64,000 bases of DNA from Phaeobacter piscinae (GTDB taxonomy: Bacteria > Pseudomonadota > Alphaproteobacteria > Rhodobacterales > Rhodobacteraceae): positions 930,001 through 994,000 of the forward strand of contig NZ_CP010681.1 in assembly GCF_002407245.1 (NCBI RefSeq), read 5' to 3'. The first letter of the stretch is position 1. Each line of letters begins with the position of its first letter. The notes below the pieces were generated by a model, which worked only from the letters and a program-made list of their open reading frames with translations, ran no database searches and was not told the DNA's origin. Positions 20,236-29,862 of the stretch are shown piece by piece. The position numbers and the translations under genes are program-made.

Positions 20236-20236
20236 C

Positions 20237-21571
20237 ATGACCGATCTTTACCAATCCCAGCGCGCCATGCGGCAGATGCGACGTCAGGCGATGCAGCGCG
20301 GTGTTGTGGCCATTCTGGATGTGGGCAGCTCCAAGATCGCCTGCCTGGTGCTGCGCTTTGACGGCACCGGGCGGCTGAGCGAGGACAATTCCATCGGCTC
20401 GCTGGCGGGGCAGTCGGGATTCCGGGTGATCGGCGCGGCCACCACCCGCTCCCGCGGGGTGCAGTTTGGCGAGATCACCGCCATGCAGGAAACCGAGCGC
20501 GCCATCCGCACCGCTGTTCAGGCGGCGCAGAAAATGGCTGAGGTGCGGGTGGATCACGTGATCGCGTGTTTCTCCGGGGCCAACCCGCGCTCCTACGGGC
20601 TGGATGCACAGGTCGATCTGGAAGGTCAGGTGGTGACCGAGAATGAAATCGCCCGCGTGCTGGCCGCCTGCGAGGTGCCGGAGTATGGCGCCGGTCGCGA
20701 GGTGCTGCATGCCCAGCCGGTGAACTTTGCGTTGGATAACCGCTCCGGTCTGAACGATCCGCGCGGTCAGATGGGGCAGACGCTGGCGGCTGATATGCAC
20801 ATGCTGACGGTGGATGCGCTGACGGTGCAGAACCTCGTGCGCTGTATCCAGCGCTGTGATCTGGAACTGGCGGGAATTGCCTCCTCTGCCTATGCCTCCG
20901 GCTTTGCCGCGCTGGTTGAGGATGAGCAGGAACTGGGGGCGGCCTGCATCGATATGGGCGGCGGCTCGACCTCGATTTCGGTCTTCATGAAGAAACATAT
21001 GATCTATGCCGATGCGGTGCGTATGGGTGGCGATCACATCACCAGCGATATCTCCATGGGTTTGGGGGTTCCGACCGCCAATGCGGAGCGGATCAAGACC
21101 TTCCATGGCGGGGTGCATGCCACTGGCGCGGATGACCGCGAGATGATCGACATCCATGCCGACACCGGCGATTGGGAGCATGATCGCCGCACAGTCAGCC
21201 GGGCCGAGTTGATCGGCATCATGCGTCCGCGTGTTGAGGAGATCCTCGAAGAGGTCCGTGCGCGTCTGGATGCGGCTGGGTTTGACAGCCTGCCGAGCCA
21301 GCAGATCGTGCTGACCGGTGGGTCCAGCCAGATCATGGGTCTGGACGGGTTGGCGAGCCGTGTTCTGGGTCAGCAGGTGCGGCTTGGCCGGCCTTTGCGC
21401 GTCCACGGCCTGCCGCAATCGGCGACCGGTCCCGGCTTTGCCTCCGCCGTTGGTCTCAGCCTGTTTGCTGCCCATCCACAGGATGAGTGGTGGGATTTTG
21501 AAATGCCGGTGGATCGCAACGCCAGCGGCACGTTGAAGCGGGCGGTGAAATGGTTCCGCGACAACTGGTGA
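20237..21571 (+). CDS. ftsA: Cell division protein FtsA
   Basis: Actin-like ATPase that tethers FtsZ to the membrane. The 444 residues include the phosphate-1 motif ILDVGSSKIACLVLR (about 25-39), CIDMGGGSTSISVF (phosphate-2, near 236), VLTGGSSQIMGLDGLA and a C-terminal amphipathic stretch GTLKRAVKWFRDNW that would bind the membrane. It follows ftsQ directly; the 449-nt gap after it carries the ftsZ promoter region. Confidence 0.96.
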   Translation: MTDLYQSQRAMRQMRRQAMQRGVVAILDVGSSKIACLVLRFDGTGRLSEDNSIGSLAGQSGFRVIGAATTRSRGVQFGEITAMQETERAIRTAVQAAQKMAEVRVDHVIACFSGANPRSYGLDAQVDLEGQVVTENEIARVLAACEVPEYGAGREVLHAQPVNFALDNRSGLNDPRGQMGQTLAADMHMLTVDALTVQNLVRCIQRCDLELAGIASSAYASGFAALVEDEQELGAACIDMGGGSTSISVFMKKHMIYADAVRMGGDHITSDISMGLGVPTANAERIKTFHGGVHATGADDREMIDIHADTGDWEHDRRTVSRAELIGIMRPRVEEILEEVRARLDAAGFDSLPSQQIVLTGGSSQIMGLDGLASRVLGQQVRLGRPLRVHGLPQSATGPGFASAVGLSLFAAHPQDEWWDFEMPVDRNASGTLKRAVKWFRDNW

Positions 21572-22020
21572 GCGGTGGTGTCCGGCAGGGCTGACAAGGG
21601 CCTGTCGTCACCTCGGGACCTGTGGTTGCAGGGCTTTCATTAATCAAATGTTAACGAAAAACTTCGCTGGCAAGGCGGTTTCGCGGGTGACAGCGAAATC
21701 CCGCCGCGTTAATATTCCGATAACGACCGCATCATGCGGCGCATGTAGGCCGAGCAGTGGCCACCAGTATTAGTGACGAGATGTGCTTTCGAGGGCTTTG
21801 GTTTTCGGGGGCTGACGTCATGTTGTGGTGTGTTGCGTGGCTTTCCACAGCATTTGCCAAAATCGGCGAAATGTCGCGAAATTGGACGATACTATGTCTA
21901 TATTTTGTGGAAAATAGCGCTTTTTTGGGTGACGCGACTCGTGCTGCGCGGTAGGATTGTCGCAAAGATGGACAGGAATAGGCCCTTGCGGGAGGGCTGA
22001 TAAAAACAGGCGGAACGAGC
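21572..22020 (+). promoter_or_regulatory. ftsZ upstream control region
   Basis: 449 nt without a gene. A perfect CtrA-type site TTAA-TCAAATG-TTAAC lies at 21640-21655 and a second with one mismatch (TTAA-TATTCCG-ATAAC) at 21709-21724. DnaA-box-like sequences are TGTGGAAAA at 21906-21914 (reverse complement TTTTCCACA) and CTTTCCACA at 21841-21849. A GANTC (GACTC, CcrM-type methylation site) lies at 21936-21940. The region just before ftsZ is AT-rich with TTTTTTGGG. In Caulobacter the ftsZ promoter is known to respond to CtrA, DnaA and CcrM; that the same holds here is inference. Confidence 0.6.
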
Positions 22021-23817
22021 ATGACCTTGAACCTTTCGATGCCCGGCCAAGAAGAGCTGAAGCCCCGGATTACCGTGTTTGGTGTCGGCGGGGCAGGCGG
22101 CAATGCCGTCAACAACATGATCGACAAACAGTTGGATGGCGTGGACTTTGTCGTCGCCAACACTGACGCGCAGGCGCTGCAGCAAAGCGCCTCCAAGAGC
22201 CGCGTTCAGCTGGGCATCAAGGTGACCGAAGGTCTGGGCGCGGGCGCGCGCCCTTCGGTCGGGTCTGCTGCCGCTGAAGAGAGCATCGAACAGATCGTGG
22301 ATCACCTCGCGGGCGCGCATATGTGCTTCATCACCGCAGGTATGGGTGGCGGCACCGGCACCGGTGCGGCGCCGATCATCGCGCAGGCCGCCCGTGAACT
22401 GGGTGTGCTGACCGTCGGTGTTGTCACCAAGCCGTTCCAGTTCGAAGGCAACAAGCGGATGCGTCAGGCCGAGGAGGGCGTCGAAGCCCTGCAGAAGGTC
22501 GTCGATACGCTGATCATTATTCCGAACCAGAACCTGTTCCGTCTGGCCAATGAAAAAACCACCTTCACCGAGGCGTTCTCCATGGCGGATGACGTTCTTT
22601 ATCAGGGTGTTAAGGGTGTGACTGACCTGATGGTTCGCCCCGGTCTCATCAACCTCGACTTTGCGGACGTGCGCGCCGTGATGGACGAGATGGGCAAGGC
22701 AATGATGGGCACCGGCGAGGCCGAGGGCGAAGATCGCGCCGTGCAGGCCGCCGAGAAGGCGATTGCCAACCCGCTCCTGGATGAAATCAGCCTCAAAGGC
22801 GCGAAGGGTGTTCTGATCAACATCACCGGCGCCCATGACCTGACCCTGTTTGAACTGGACGAAGCGGCCAACCGCATTCGCGAAGAGGTCGACCCGAACG
22901 CAAACATCATCGTCGGCTCCACCCTCGACACTGAGATGGAAGGCAAGATGCGCGTCTCCGTGGTTGCCACGGGTATTGATGCGGTTGACGTTCACTCCGA
23001 CATTCCGGTGCCGCGTCGTCCGATGTCTGCACCGCTGAAACAGACCGTAAGCGTTGAAGAAACCCGCAGCGCCGCGCCGCTGGAGCTGAGCACCCCGGTC
23101 GAGCAGCCCGTTGCCGCCACCGCAGAGCCGGTTGCCGCAGCGCAGGAAGAACCGTCACTGTTCTCGGAATTCGACGACGGTCAGACCGCTGCGGAGGGCC
23201 ACTACGAAGAGGTTCTGGAAGACGCAGGCGAACAACTGGGCGCCGATGGTCTGCCCGCACCAGCCTATCAGGGCACGCCTGCGCCGGAATTCCAGCCGCA
23301 AGCGGATGTGGCCAGTACTCAGGCCGAAAGCTTTGTCGCGCCGAAGGCACCTGCGCCCGGCACCCCGTCGCCTGAGGCGATCGTGCGTCTTCAGGCCGCC
23401 GCACAGCGTGCGCAGCCTCAGCAGCCGATGCAACAGCAGGTCCAGCAGCCGCCTATGCAGCAGCGTCCCTCGATTGATGCGGTTCAGCCGCGTGCGCCGC
23501 AGCCTCAGCAGGTGCAGCAGCACCAGCCTCAGCAGCAGCCCGCTGCAGCAGGTCAGGAACAGCGCCGTTTTGGCCTGAACTCTCTGATCCACCGCATGAC
23601 TGGCAGCGCCGCTGAAGGCCAGCCTGCCAAGCCGCAGCAGCCGACGCGCCAGCAGCCGCCGGTGCAGCAGTCCCCGGTTCAACAGGCGCCGATGCATCAG
23701 CCCCAAGTTGCGCATCAGGGCCAGCAGGCGGCCCCGGCTGCCCAGCCGCAGCGTCAGGCCAACCCGGAGCAGGAACGGATCGAAATTCCGGCATTCCTGC
23801 GCCGTCAAGCCAACTGA
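22021..23817 (+). CDS. ftsZ: Cell division GTPase FtsZ with extended Q/P-rich tail
   Basis: Tubulin-like GTPase that forms the division ring. Of 598 residues, about 1-325 are the conserved core with [13 protein letters not shown] near 21-33, the tubulin signature GGGTGTG at 109-115 and [11 protein letters not shown] near 213. Residues about 330-585 form a low-complexity linker, acidic and proline-rich first, then packed with Gln, Pro and Ala. The last residues [12 protein letters not shown] are the conserved C-terminal peptide that binds FtsA and others. The length is about 200 residues above a typical FtsZ but normal for some alphaproteobacteria. Confidence 0.97.
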   Translation: MTLNLSMPGQEELKPRITVFGVGGAGGNAVNNMIDKQLDGVDFVVANTDAQALQQSASKSRVQLGIKVTEGLGAGARPSVGSAAAEESIEQIVDHLAGAHMCFITAGMGGGTGTGAAPIIAQAARELGVLTVGVVTKPFQFEGNKRMRQAEEGVEALQKVVDTLIIIPNQNLFRLANEKTTFTEAFSMADDVLYQGVKGVTDLMVRPGLINLDFADVRAVMDEMGKAMMGTGEAEGEDRAVQAAEKAIANPLLDEISLKGAKGVLINITGAHDLTLFELDEAANRIREEVDPNANIIVGSTLDTEMEGKMRVSVVATGIDAVDVHSDIPVPRRPMSAPLKQTVSVEETRSAAPLELSTPVEQPVAATAEPVAAAQEEPSLFSEFDDGQTAAEGHYEEVLEDAGEQLGADGLPAPAYQGTPAPEFQPQADVASTQAESFVAPKAPAPGTPSPEAIVRLQAAAQRAQPQQPMQQQVQQPPMQQRPSIDAVQPRAPQPQQVQQHQPQQQPAAAGQEQRRFGLNSLIHRMTGSAAEGQPAKPQQPTRQQPPVQQSPVQQAPMHQPQVAHQGQQAAPAAQPQRQANPEQERIEIPAFLRRQAN

Positions 23818-23837
23818 GTTGATCACATATATGATAC

Positions 23838-23864
23838 AAAGGTCGCCATCTGGCGGCCTTTTTT
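23838..23864 (+). terminator. Terminator after ftsZ
   Basis: Hairpin AAAGGTCGCC (23838-23847) with GGCGGCCTTT (23852-23861), one G-U pair and a 4-nt loop, running into six T residues. It lies 21 nt after the ftsZ stop and separates ftsZ from lpxC. Confidence 0.85.
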
Positions 23865-24031
23865 CGTTTTTCATCAAGGGGTTGTTGTCGATTGGGCAGT
23901 GTTTTGCCTATCTGTTACAGGGATGTTTCATTCCGTTACAAAGATTGAGTTGAGCCTAACGGACTGACACCTTACCTCTGTTCCGCAACAAGGGCCAAGA
24001 CTGAGGCCCTCCCATACGGAATGAGGCCAAC

Positions 24032-24967
24032 GTGCAGAATACGCTTAAAGCATCAGTGACATTTGACGGGGTGGGCCTCCACTCCGGCAAACCCGTTCGC
24101 ATGATCCTGAAGCCTGCTGCAGCAGGGCACGGTATCTGCTTCCGGCGCACTGACATCGCTTTGGGCAACACTTTGGTTCCTGCGCTTTGGGACCGGGTCG
24201 AGCGGACGCCGCTCTGCACACGCTTGGTCAATGCCTCCGGCGTTGCGGTCTCCACCGTAGAACACATCATGGCCGCGCTGGCAGGCTGTGGCATCCACAA
24301 TGCGATGATTGACATCGACGGCCCCGAAGTGCCGATCATGGATGGGTCTTCGGCCTATTTTGTTCGCGGCATCATGCAGACTGGCATTCAGCGCCTTGCT
24401 GCGCCTGTCACCGCCTATCAAATCCTGAAGCCAGTGAGCGTCAGCCACGACGGCGCTACAGCGACCCTGTTGCCGAGCAACCGTCTGACCATCGAATTCC
24501 ACATCGATTTTGCCGAGGCTGCCATCGGGCGTCAGAGCAAGACACTGGATCTGCGCAATGGCGCCTTCGCACGTGAGCTTTGTGACAGCCGCACCTTCTG
24601 CCGTCGTGTTGACGTCGAAAGCATGCAGGCCAATGGTCTGGCGCTGGGGGGTGTTCCTGGTGAAAACGCAGTGGTGTTTGACGGTCCCGAAGTCCAAAGC
24701 GGTCTGGGGTTGCGCCACGCGGATGAGCCGGTGCGCCACAAGATGCTGGATGCGCTTGGCGATCTGTCGCTGGCCGGTGGTCCTGTGTTTGGCCATTACA
24801 TTGGCGACCGTGCCGGTCATTCGCTGACCAACACATTGCTTCGGGCCGTGTTTGCAACGCCCGGCGCCGTGCGTCAGGTGACCTGCGATACCGCGATGAC
24901 AGCGCGCCTGCCCGGGCAGGGGTTGGTCTGGGCGGAGATCCCGACCGACGCGCGCCGCGTTGCGTAA
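24032..24967 (+). CDS. lpxC: UDP-3-O-acyl-N-acetylglucosamine deacetylase LpxC
   Basis: Zinc-dependent cytoplasmic deacetylase, the committed step of lipid A synthesis. The 311 residues show the zinc ligands His78 in VEHIMAALAG, His235 and Asp239 in RHKMLDALGD, plus the catalytic His near 263 in GDRAGHSLTN. The start is GTG 24032, preceded by GAGG. It sits after ftsZ as in many proteobacterial dcw clusters, behind its own terminator-isolated leader. Confidence 0.96.
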   Translation: MQNTLKASVTFDGVGLHSGKPVRMILKPAAAGHGICFRRTDIALGNTLVPALWDRVERTPLCTRLVNASGVAVSTVEHIMAALAGCGIHNAMIDIDGPEVPIMDGSSAYFVRGIMQTGIQRLAAPVTAYQILKPVSVSHDGATATLLPSNRLTIEFHIDFAEAAIGRQSKTLDLRNGAFARELCDSRTFCRRVDVESMQANGLALGGVPGENAVVFDGPEVQSGLGLRHADEPVRHKMLDALGDLSLAGGPVFGHYIGDRAGHSLTNTLLRAVFATPGAVRQVTCDTAMTARLPGQGLVWAEIPTDARRVA

Positions 24968-25533
24968 TTGAATTGAGGCTATCGGGCGGAAACGTCGACT
25001 GGGGGGTTGACGTTCGATCTGGGTTCCCCCGGCAATCGGGGCGCACCCGGCGCCAACCGGACCGTGCGCTGCAACGACAGCACTTCGGTCATCTTCGGAC
25101 AGAGTGAAGCAGCAGGCGTGCCGGGCACAGGCTGCACCTCAGTCCGCTTCTATACAGGCCTATGCGTTGGCGCAGCCCGACCGGAGCAGCTTGCACCGAG
25201 GGCACCGGGGGGAGATCTTCGAGCCGTTCTTAGGCACAGACCCTTGAGGGGCGGGGCGGTTCGAAGATCACACTGGTAGTGGTGCCTTGCGCCAGCAGCT
25301 GCTGCGCCTCGCCTGTTTCACCTTGTTTTGACAGTTTGGGATTTCATTGCATTGTGGGCGCGATCCTCCCACGGCTCGGTGCTGGGCCACTTCGCACTCT
25401 TGACCCCGCCGCGCTTTCTCTGCCAAGTGGGCTGGAAATCGGTTAAAGACGTTTTGCACGTCAGTTGAATGTGCTAGACCGGGCAGAACCGGGGTTCACA
25501 CCCGTAAGTAAATGACGGTGAGGTTAGGCGGAC
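24968..25533 (+). other. lpxC-bamD gap with strong hairpins
   Basis: 566 nt without a credible protein gene. Hairpins seen: CCCCG (25027-25031) with CGGGG (25037-25041), enclosed by GGGT/ACCC; a 13-bp stem from 25214-25226 with 25257-25269 (12 Watson-Crick pairs and one G-U), whose 30-nt loop contains a CCC/GGG mini-hairpin; CACT/AGTG just after; and the palindrome CAGCAGCTGCTG at 25293-25304. A TTGACA at 25328-25333 could be a bamD -35 element but no good -10 follows. The 90-codon frame starting at 25007 has no sensible protein features. An uncharacterised RNA or long leader is possible; it does not match tmRNA, SRP RNA or RNase P motifs by eye. Confidence 0.4.
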
Positions 25534-26382
25534 ATGATCGGCATGGGGGCGGCAGCCAAAACCATCGGCGCGGTTCTACTCGTAGCTGCGCTTTCGGGAT
25601 GCGGCGGAGATGGGGGCGCGGCCAAGAGTTCGCAACCGCTTGAGGGCTTTACACCGGAGCAGATCTACGAACGTGGTGAGTTCGAGATGGAGCGTAACCG
25701 GACCGAGGATGCGGCCTTCTATTTCTCCGAGATTGAACGTCTTTATCCCTATTCGTCCTGGGCCAAACAGGCCCTGATCATGCAGGCCTACGCCTACCAT
25801 CTGGGCCGGGACTATGAGGACAGCCGCGCTGCGGCGCAGCGCTATATCGACTTCTACCCGACCGAGGAAGATGCCGCTTATGCGCAGTATCTGCTGGCGC
25901 TGAGCTATTATGACCAGATCGACGAAGTTGGCCGCGATCAGGGGCTGACCTTTCAGGCGCTGCAATCGCTGCGCACTGTGATCGAAGTCTATCCCGACAG
26001 TGAATATGCCAGTTCAGCGATCCTGAAGTTCGACCTCGCCTTTGACCATTTGGCGGGCAAGGAAATGGAGATCGGTCGCTACTACCTGCGCAAGGGGCAT
26101 TATACTTCTGCGGTGAACCGGTTCCGCGTCGTGGTCGAGGATTTTCAGACCACCACCCATACCGCAGAGGCGCTGCACCGCTTGGTTGAGGCCTATCTGT
26201 CGCTGGGGCTGGTGAATGAAGCGCAGACCGCCGGTGCCATTCTGGGCCATAACTATCAATCGACCGAATGGTATGAGGACAGCTTCAAGCTGTTGACAGA
26301 CAACGGGCTGAAAATGCGCGATGTCGGCAACAACTGGTTGAGCCAGATCTACCGTCAGTCCATCAAGGGGCAGTGGCTGTAA
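25534..26382 (+). CDS. bamD: Outer-membrane assembly lipoprotein BamD
   Basis: Lipoprotein of the BAM complex that inserts beta-barrel proteins in the outer membrane. The 282 residues start with a lipoprotein signal peptide ending in LSGC (Cys23), followed by TPR-like repeats (EQIYERGEFEMERN, FSEIERLYPYSSWAKQA, AQRYIDFYPTEEDAAYA, RTVIEVYPDSEYASSA). Length and repeat layout fit BamD/ComL. It begins with ATG after GTGAGG and is followed after 27 nt by recN. Confidence 0.95.
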   Translation: MIGMGAAAKTIGAVLLVAALSGCGGDGGAAKSSQPLEGFTPEQIYERGEFEMERNRTEDAAFYFSEIERLYPYSSWAKQALIMQAYAYHLGRDYEDSRAAAQRYIDFYPTEEDAAYAQYLLALSYYDQIDEVGRDQGLTFQALQSLRTVIEVYPDSEYASSAILKFDLAFDHLAGKEMEIGRYYLRKGHYTSAVNRFRVVVEDFQTTTHTAEALHRLVEAYLSLGLVNEAQTAGAILGHNYQSTEWYEDSFKLLTDNGLKMRDVGNNWLSQIYRQSIKGQWL

Positions 26383-26409
26383 TCGCCACGTCCGCAATGG
26401 GGCCGGGCC

Positions 26410-28056
26410 ATGCTGCGCGCGCTTGATATCCGCGATATTCTGATTATCGACCATCTTGAGCTGAATTTTCAGCCGGGATTGAACGTGCTGACCGGGGAAA
26501 CCGGCGCCGGTAAGTCCATCCTGCTGGATTCGCTTGGGTTTGTTCTGGGCTGGCGCGGCCGGGCCGAACTGGTGCGCCAGGGCGCCAAACAGGGCGAGGT
26601 TCTGGCAGAGTTCGACCTGACCCCGGACCATCCTGCCCATGCGGTGCTGGCGGAAGCCGGACTGCCCGGTGGCGACACGCTGTTGTTGCGCCGGGTGAAC
26701 ACCGCTGAGGGGCGCAAGACCGCCTGGGTCAACGACCGGCGCTGTTCCGGTGAGGTGCTCAGGGCGCTGTCCGACACTCTGCTGGAGCTACATGGGCAAC
26801 ATGACGACCGGGGGCTGCTGAACCCGCGCGGCCACCGCGCCATGCTGGATGAATTTGCGGGGCTGGGCGACATGTTGGCCACCGTGCGCGATCGCTGGGC
26901 CACCGCCAGCCGGGCACGAAAGGCTGTCGAGGAAACCCGTGTCGCGCTGGAGGCCATCCGCGCTGAGGAGGATTTTCTGCGCCATGCGGTCGCAGAACTG
27001 GACGCGCTGGACCCGCAACCCGGCGAGGATGCCGCGCTGGATCAGCGGCGGCGTGAGATGCAGTCTGCCGAACGCATTCGCGGCGATATCCAACGTGCGC
27101 AGGGTATTCTGACAGATGGGGCCGAGGCGGCACTGGGTGATGCGCAGCGGTGGCTGGAAGGGGTTTCGGATCAGGCGGAAAATGCGCTGGATGCGCCAAT
27201 TGCCGCGTTGCTCAGAGCGATGATTGAACTGGGCGAGGCGCAGGACGGCGTTGCCCGGGTGCTGGATGGGCTGGATTTCAACCCCGGTGAGCTGGAGGAG
27301 AGCGAGGAGCGCCTCTTTGCGATCCGGGCGCTGGCACGCAAGCATGATGTGCTACCGGATGATCTGGGTGGCTATGCCGAGACGCTGCGCCGGAAACTGA
27401 CGGCAGTTGACGCAGGTGATCAGGATCTGGCCAATCAGGAGGCCGCATTGGCCGAGGCTGAGGCTGCCTATGCAGGCGCTGCCGCGCAGCTGTCGGCAGC
27501 GCGCCGCGAAACAGCTGCTGCACTGGACACGGCGGTGATGGCGGAGCTGGCGCCGCTGAAGATGGAGCGGGCAGTGTTCGAAACACGGCTCACCGATGCT
27601 GAGCCGGGGCCGGAGGGCAAGGACGCGGTCGCCTTTACCGTGGCAACCAATCCGGGCGCGCCGGCAGGGCCACTGAACAAGATCGCCTCGGGCGGTGAGC
27701 TCAGTCGCTTCCTGCTGGCCCTAAAGGTGTGTCTGCGCGGTGAGACCGGCAATCAAACAATGATCTTCGATGAGATCGACCGCGGAGTTGGCGGTGCCAC
27801 CGCCGATGCTGTGGGACGGCGGCTGAAATCGCTGGCTGAGGGCAGTCAGGTTCTGGTGGTGACCCATTCACCGCAGGTTGCCGCACAGGGCGCGCATCAC
27901 TGGCGGGTGCAGAAACAGGTGATCGACGGCCAGACCCTGTCACAGGTGGTGCCTCTGGATGAGGGCGAGCGCGTTGATGAGCTGGCGCGGATGGTTTCCG
28001 GTGATACAATCACCCCAGAGGCCCGCGCAGCCGCCAAGGCGCTGCTGACGGGCTGA
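26410..28056 (+). CDS. recN: DNA repair protein RecN
   Basis: SMC-like cytoplasmic ATPase for double-strand break repair. The 548 residues contain the Walker A GETGAGKS at 29-36, a central coiled-coil part (about 150-350, rich in Glu, Ala and Arg), the ABC signature ASGGELSRFLLALK near 419 and Walker B TMIFDEIDRGVGG near 453. The bamD-recN order is common in alphaproteobacteria. No SOS (LexA) box was recognised upstream. Confidence 0.95.
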   Translation: MLRALDIRDILIIDHLELNFQPGLNVLTGETGAGKSILLDSLGFVLGWRGRAELVRQGAKQGEVLAEFDLTPDHPAHAVLAEAGLPGGDTLLLRRVNTAEGRKTAWVNDRRCSGEVLRALSDTLLELHGQHDDRGLLNPRGHRAMLDEFAGLGDMLATVRDRWATASRARKAVEETRVALEAIRAEEDFLRHAVAELDALDPQPGEDAALDQRRREMQSAERIRGDIQRAQGILTDGAEAALGDAQRWLEGVSDQAENALDAPIAALLRAMIELGEAQDGVARVLDGLDFNPGELEESEERLFAIRALARKHDVLPDDLGGYAETLRRKLTAVDAGDQDLANQEAALAEAEAAYAGAAAQLSAARRETAAALDTAVMAELAPLKMERAVFETRLTDAEPGPEGKDAVAFTVATNPGAPAGPLNKIASGGELSRFLLALKVCLRGETGNQTMIFDEIDRGVGGATADAVGRRLKSLAEGSQVLVVTHSPQVAAQGAHHWRVQKQVIDGQTLSQVVPLDEGERVDELARMVSGDTITPEARAAAKALLTG

Positions 28057-28170
28057 AGTAAAACTGTCGCTCAGGCGGCCGTAAGCGGTTGAGTTTTCAC
28101 GATGGTTTAACCACCCAACCGATAGTCTGCCGCCGAACGAGACAAGAACGACACCGGGACAATCGGGTTC

Positions 28171-29862
28171 ATGCCACAGACCATTCGCTCCGTTATTTCT
28201 GCCCAGTTCACTCAGGGCATTGCCGCGGCGCGGGATGTCTGGAGGGTGTTGCGCCACCGTGGGCCAAGCCAGATTCAATTCTGGTTCATCGCTCTTCTGA
28301 TCGGTATCGCCGCCGGGTTTGCGGCGCTGTTCTTTCGCAAGGGGATCACGGCGTTTCAGGCTTGGGTCTACGGCGCGGAAGATGTGAATTTTCTGCATAG
28401 TTTTGCGCAGGACATGCCGTGGTACTGGCTCATGGCGATTCCAACGCTGGGCGGGTTGGTGGTCGGGTTGATCTTGCACCGGTTCACTCCTGACGCCCGC
28501 GTGCGCTCGGTTGCGGATGTGATCGAGGGGGCAGCCCTTGGCGATGGCCGGGTCGAGATGCGCGCCGGGCTGGCCTCGGCCTGTGCATCCTTTCTGACAC
28601 TCAGCACCGGAGGTTCAACCGGGCGGGAGGGACCGGTGGTCCATATGGCCGGGGTAATTTCGACCTGGGTCAGCAACCGCATTCAGGCCGATGGCATCAC
28701 TGGGCGCGATCTTCTGGGCTGTGCAGTGGCGGCGGCTGTCTCCGCCAGTTTCAATGCGCCGATCGCCGGGGCGCTCTTTGCCTTGGAGGTGGTTCTGCGC
28801 CATTTTGCGGTCCATGCCTTTGCGCCGATTGTGATTGCCTCGGTGGCCGGGACGGTGATCAACCGGCTGGAATACGGCGATGTGACCGAATTTGATCTGA
28901 TCACGCCGGGTGCGCTGCAGTTTTATGTCGAGTTGCCGGCGTTTCTGATGCTGGGCCTGATTTGCGGGTTGGTGGCGGTGGTGCTGATGCGCTCAATCTT
29001 CTTTGCCGAGCAGATCGGCAATGCGCTGCAGGACCGGCTACAGCTGCCGCGCTGGCTGCGCCCGGCAGCGTCGGGTCTGCTGCTGGGCATGATTGCGGTC
29101 TGGTTTCCCCATATTATCGGTGTCGGCTATGAGACCACGGTTTTGGCGCTGACAGGGGCGTTGGTGTTGCATCAGACGATCCTCTTTACGGTGGTCAAGA
29201 CCGCCGCTGTGGCGATCACCATGGGCGGACGCATGGGAGGCGGGGTGTTTTCGCCCTCGCTGATGGTGGGCGCGTTGACCGGATTGGCCTTTGGGTTAAT
29301 TGCTACGGCGGTGTTGCCGGATGTCTCGGGGACGCACACGCTTTATGCCTTTGCCGGAATGGGGGCGGTGGCGGCGGCTGTTCTGGGGGCACCGATTTCC
29401 ACCACGTTGATTGTGTTTGAGCTGACCGGCGACTGGCAAATTGGCCTGGCGGTGATGGTGGCGGTGTCGATATCGACAGCGCTGGCCTCACGTATTGTGG
29501 ATCGGTCGTTCTTCCTCACCCAGCTGGAGCGGCGCAATATCCACTGTGCCGCAGGTCCGCAGGCCTATCTGCTGTCGATGCTGCGCGCAGGTGCGGTGAT
29601 GCGGCCGATGGGGGATCCGCGCTGTGCCAGCGCCGAAGACTGCACCGTGTTGATTGAACAAGGGCTTTCGATCCGTGCCTCTGCCTCGCTGGAAGCAGCG
29701 ATGCCGGTCTTCGATCGGGCCGAAATTGACTACCTGCCGGTGCTGGCTGAGGGGGGCGGTGGCGACAATCCGCCGAATCTCATCGGCGCTCTTTACCACG
29801 TTGATTCGCTCAAGGCCTACAATCGCGCATTGGCCGCAGCGGCTGCCGAAGAGCACAGTTGA
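28171..29862 (+). CDS. CLC-family chloride channel/transporter with CBS-like tail
   Basis: Polytopic membrane protein of the CLC family moving chloride. The 563 residues contain GREGP at 151-155 with the gating glutamate Glu153, the GGRMGGGVFSPSL selectivity motif near 351, many hydrophobic helices and a soluble C-terminal part (about 470-555) in the place of CBS domains. In NAPIAGALFALEVVLRHF the position matching the proton glutamate Glu203 of E. coli ClcA is Val, which may mean a channel rather than an antiporter. It starts 114 nt after recN. Confidence 0.93.
   Translation: MPQTIRSVISAQFTQGIAAARDVWRVLRHRGPSQIQFWFIALLIGIAAGFAALFFRKGITAFQAWVYGAEDVNFLHSFAQDMPWYWLMAIPTLGGLVVGLILHRFTPDARVRSVADVIEGAALGDGRVEMRAGLASACASFLTLSTGGSTGREGPVVHMAGVISTWVSNRIQADGITGRDLLGCAVAAAVSASFNAPIAGALFALEVVLRHFAVHAFAPIVIASVAGTVINRLEYGDVTEFDLITPGALQFYVELPAFLMLGLICGLVAVVLMRSIFFAEQIGNALQDRLQLPRWLRPAASGLLLGMIAVWFPHIIGVGYETTVLALTGALVLHQTILFTVVKTAAVAITMGGRMGGGVFSPSLMVGALTGLAFGLIATAVLPDVSGTHTLYAFAGMGAVAAAVLGAPISTTLIVFELTGDWQIGLAVMVAVSISTALASRIVDRSFFLTQLERRNIHCAAGPQAYLLSMLRAGAVMRPMGDPRCASAEDCTVLIEQGLSIRASASLEAAMPVFDRAEIDYLPVLAEGGGGDNPPNLIGALYHVDSLKAYNRALAAAAAEEHS

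Noticed and set aside
23400..23760. CRISPR-like or mobile repeat from the CAG-rich DNA in ftsZ
   Set aside because: The repeats are codon-level Gln/Pro runs inside an intact ftsZ frame, without uniform repeats or spacers.
25007..25279. 90-codon frame in the lpxC-bamD gap
   Set aside because: Weak start, no protein-like features and overlap with the stable hairpins.
24968..25533. tmRNA, SRP RNA or RNase P RNA in the lpxC-bamD gap
   Set aside because: No alanine-rich tag with stop, no SRP GGAAG-type tetraloop motif and no RNase P conserved core were found.
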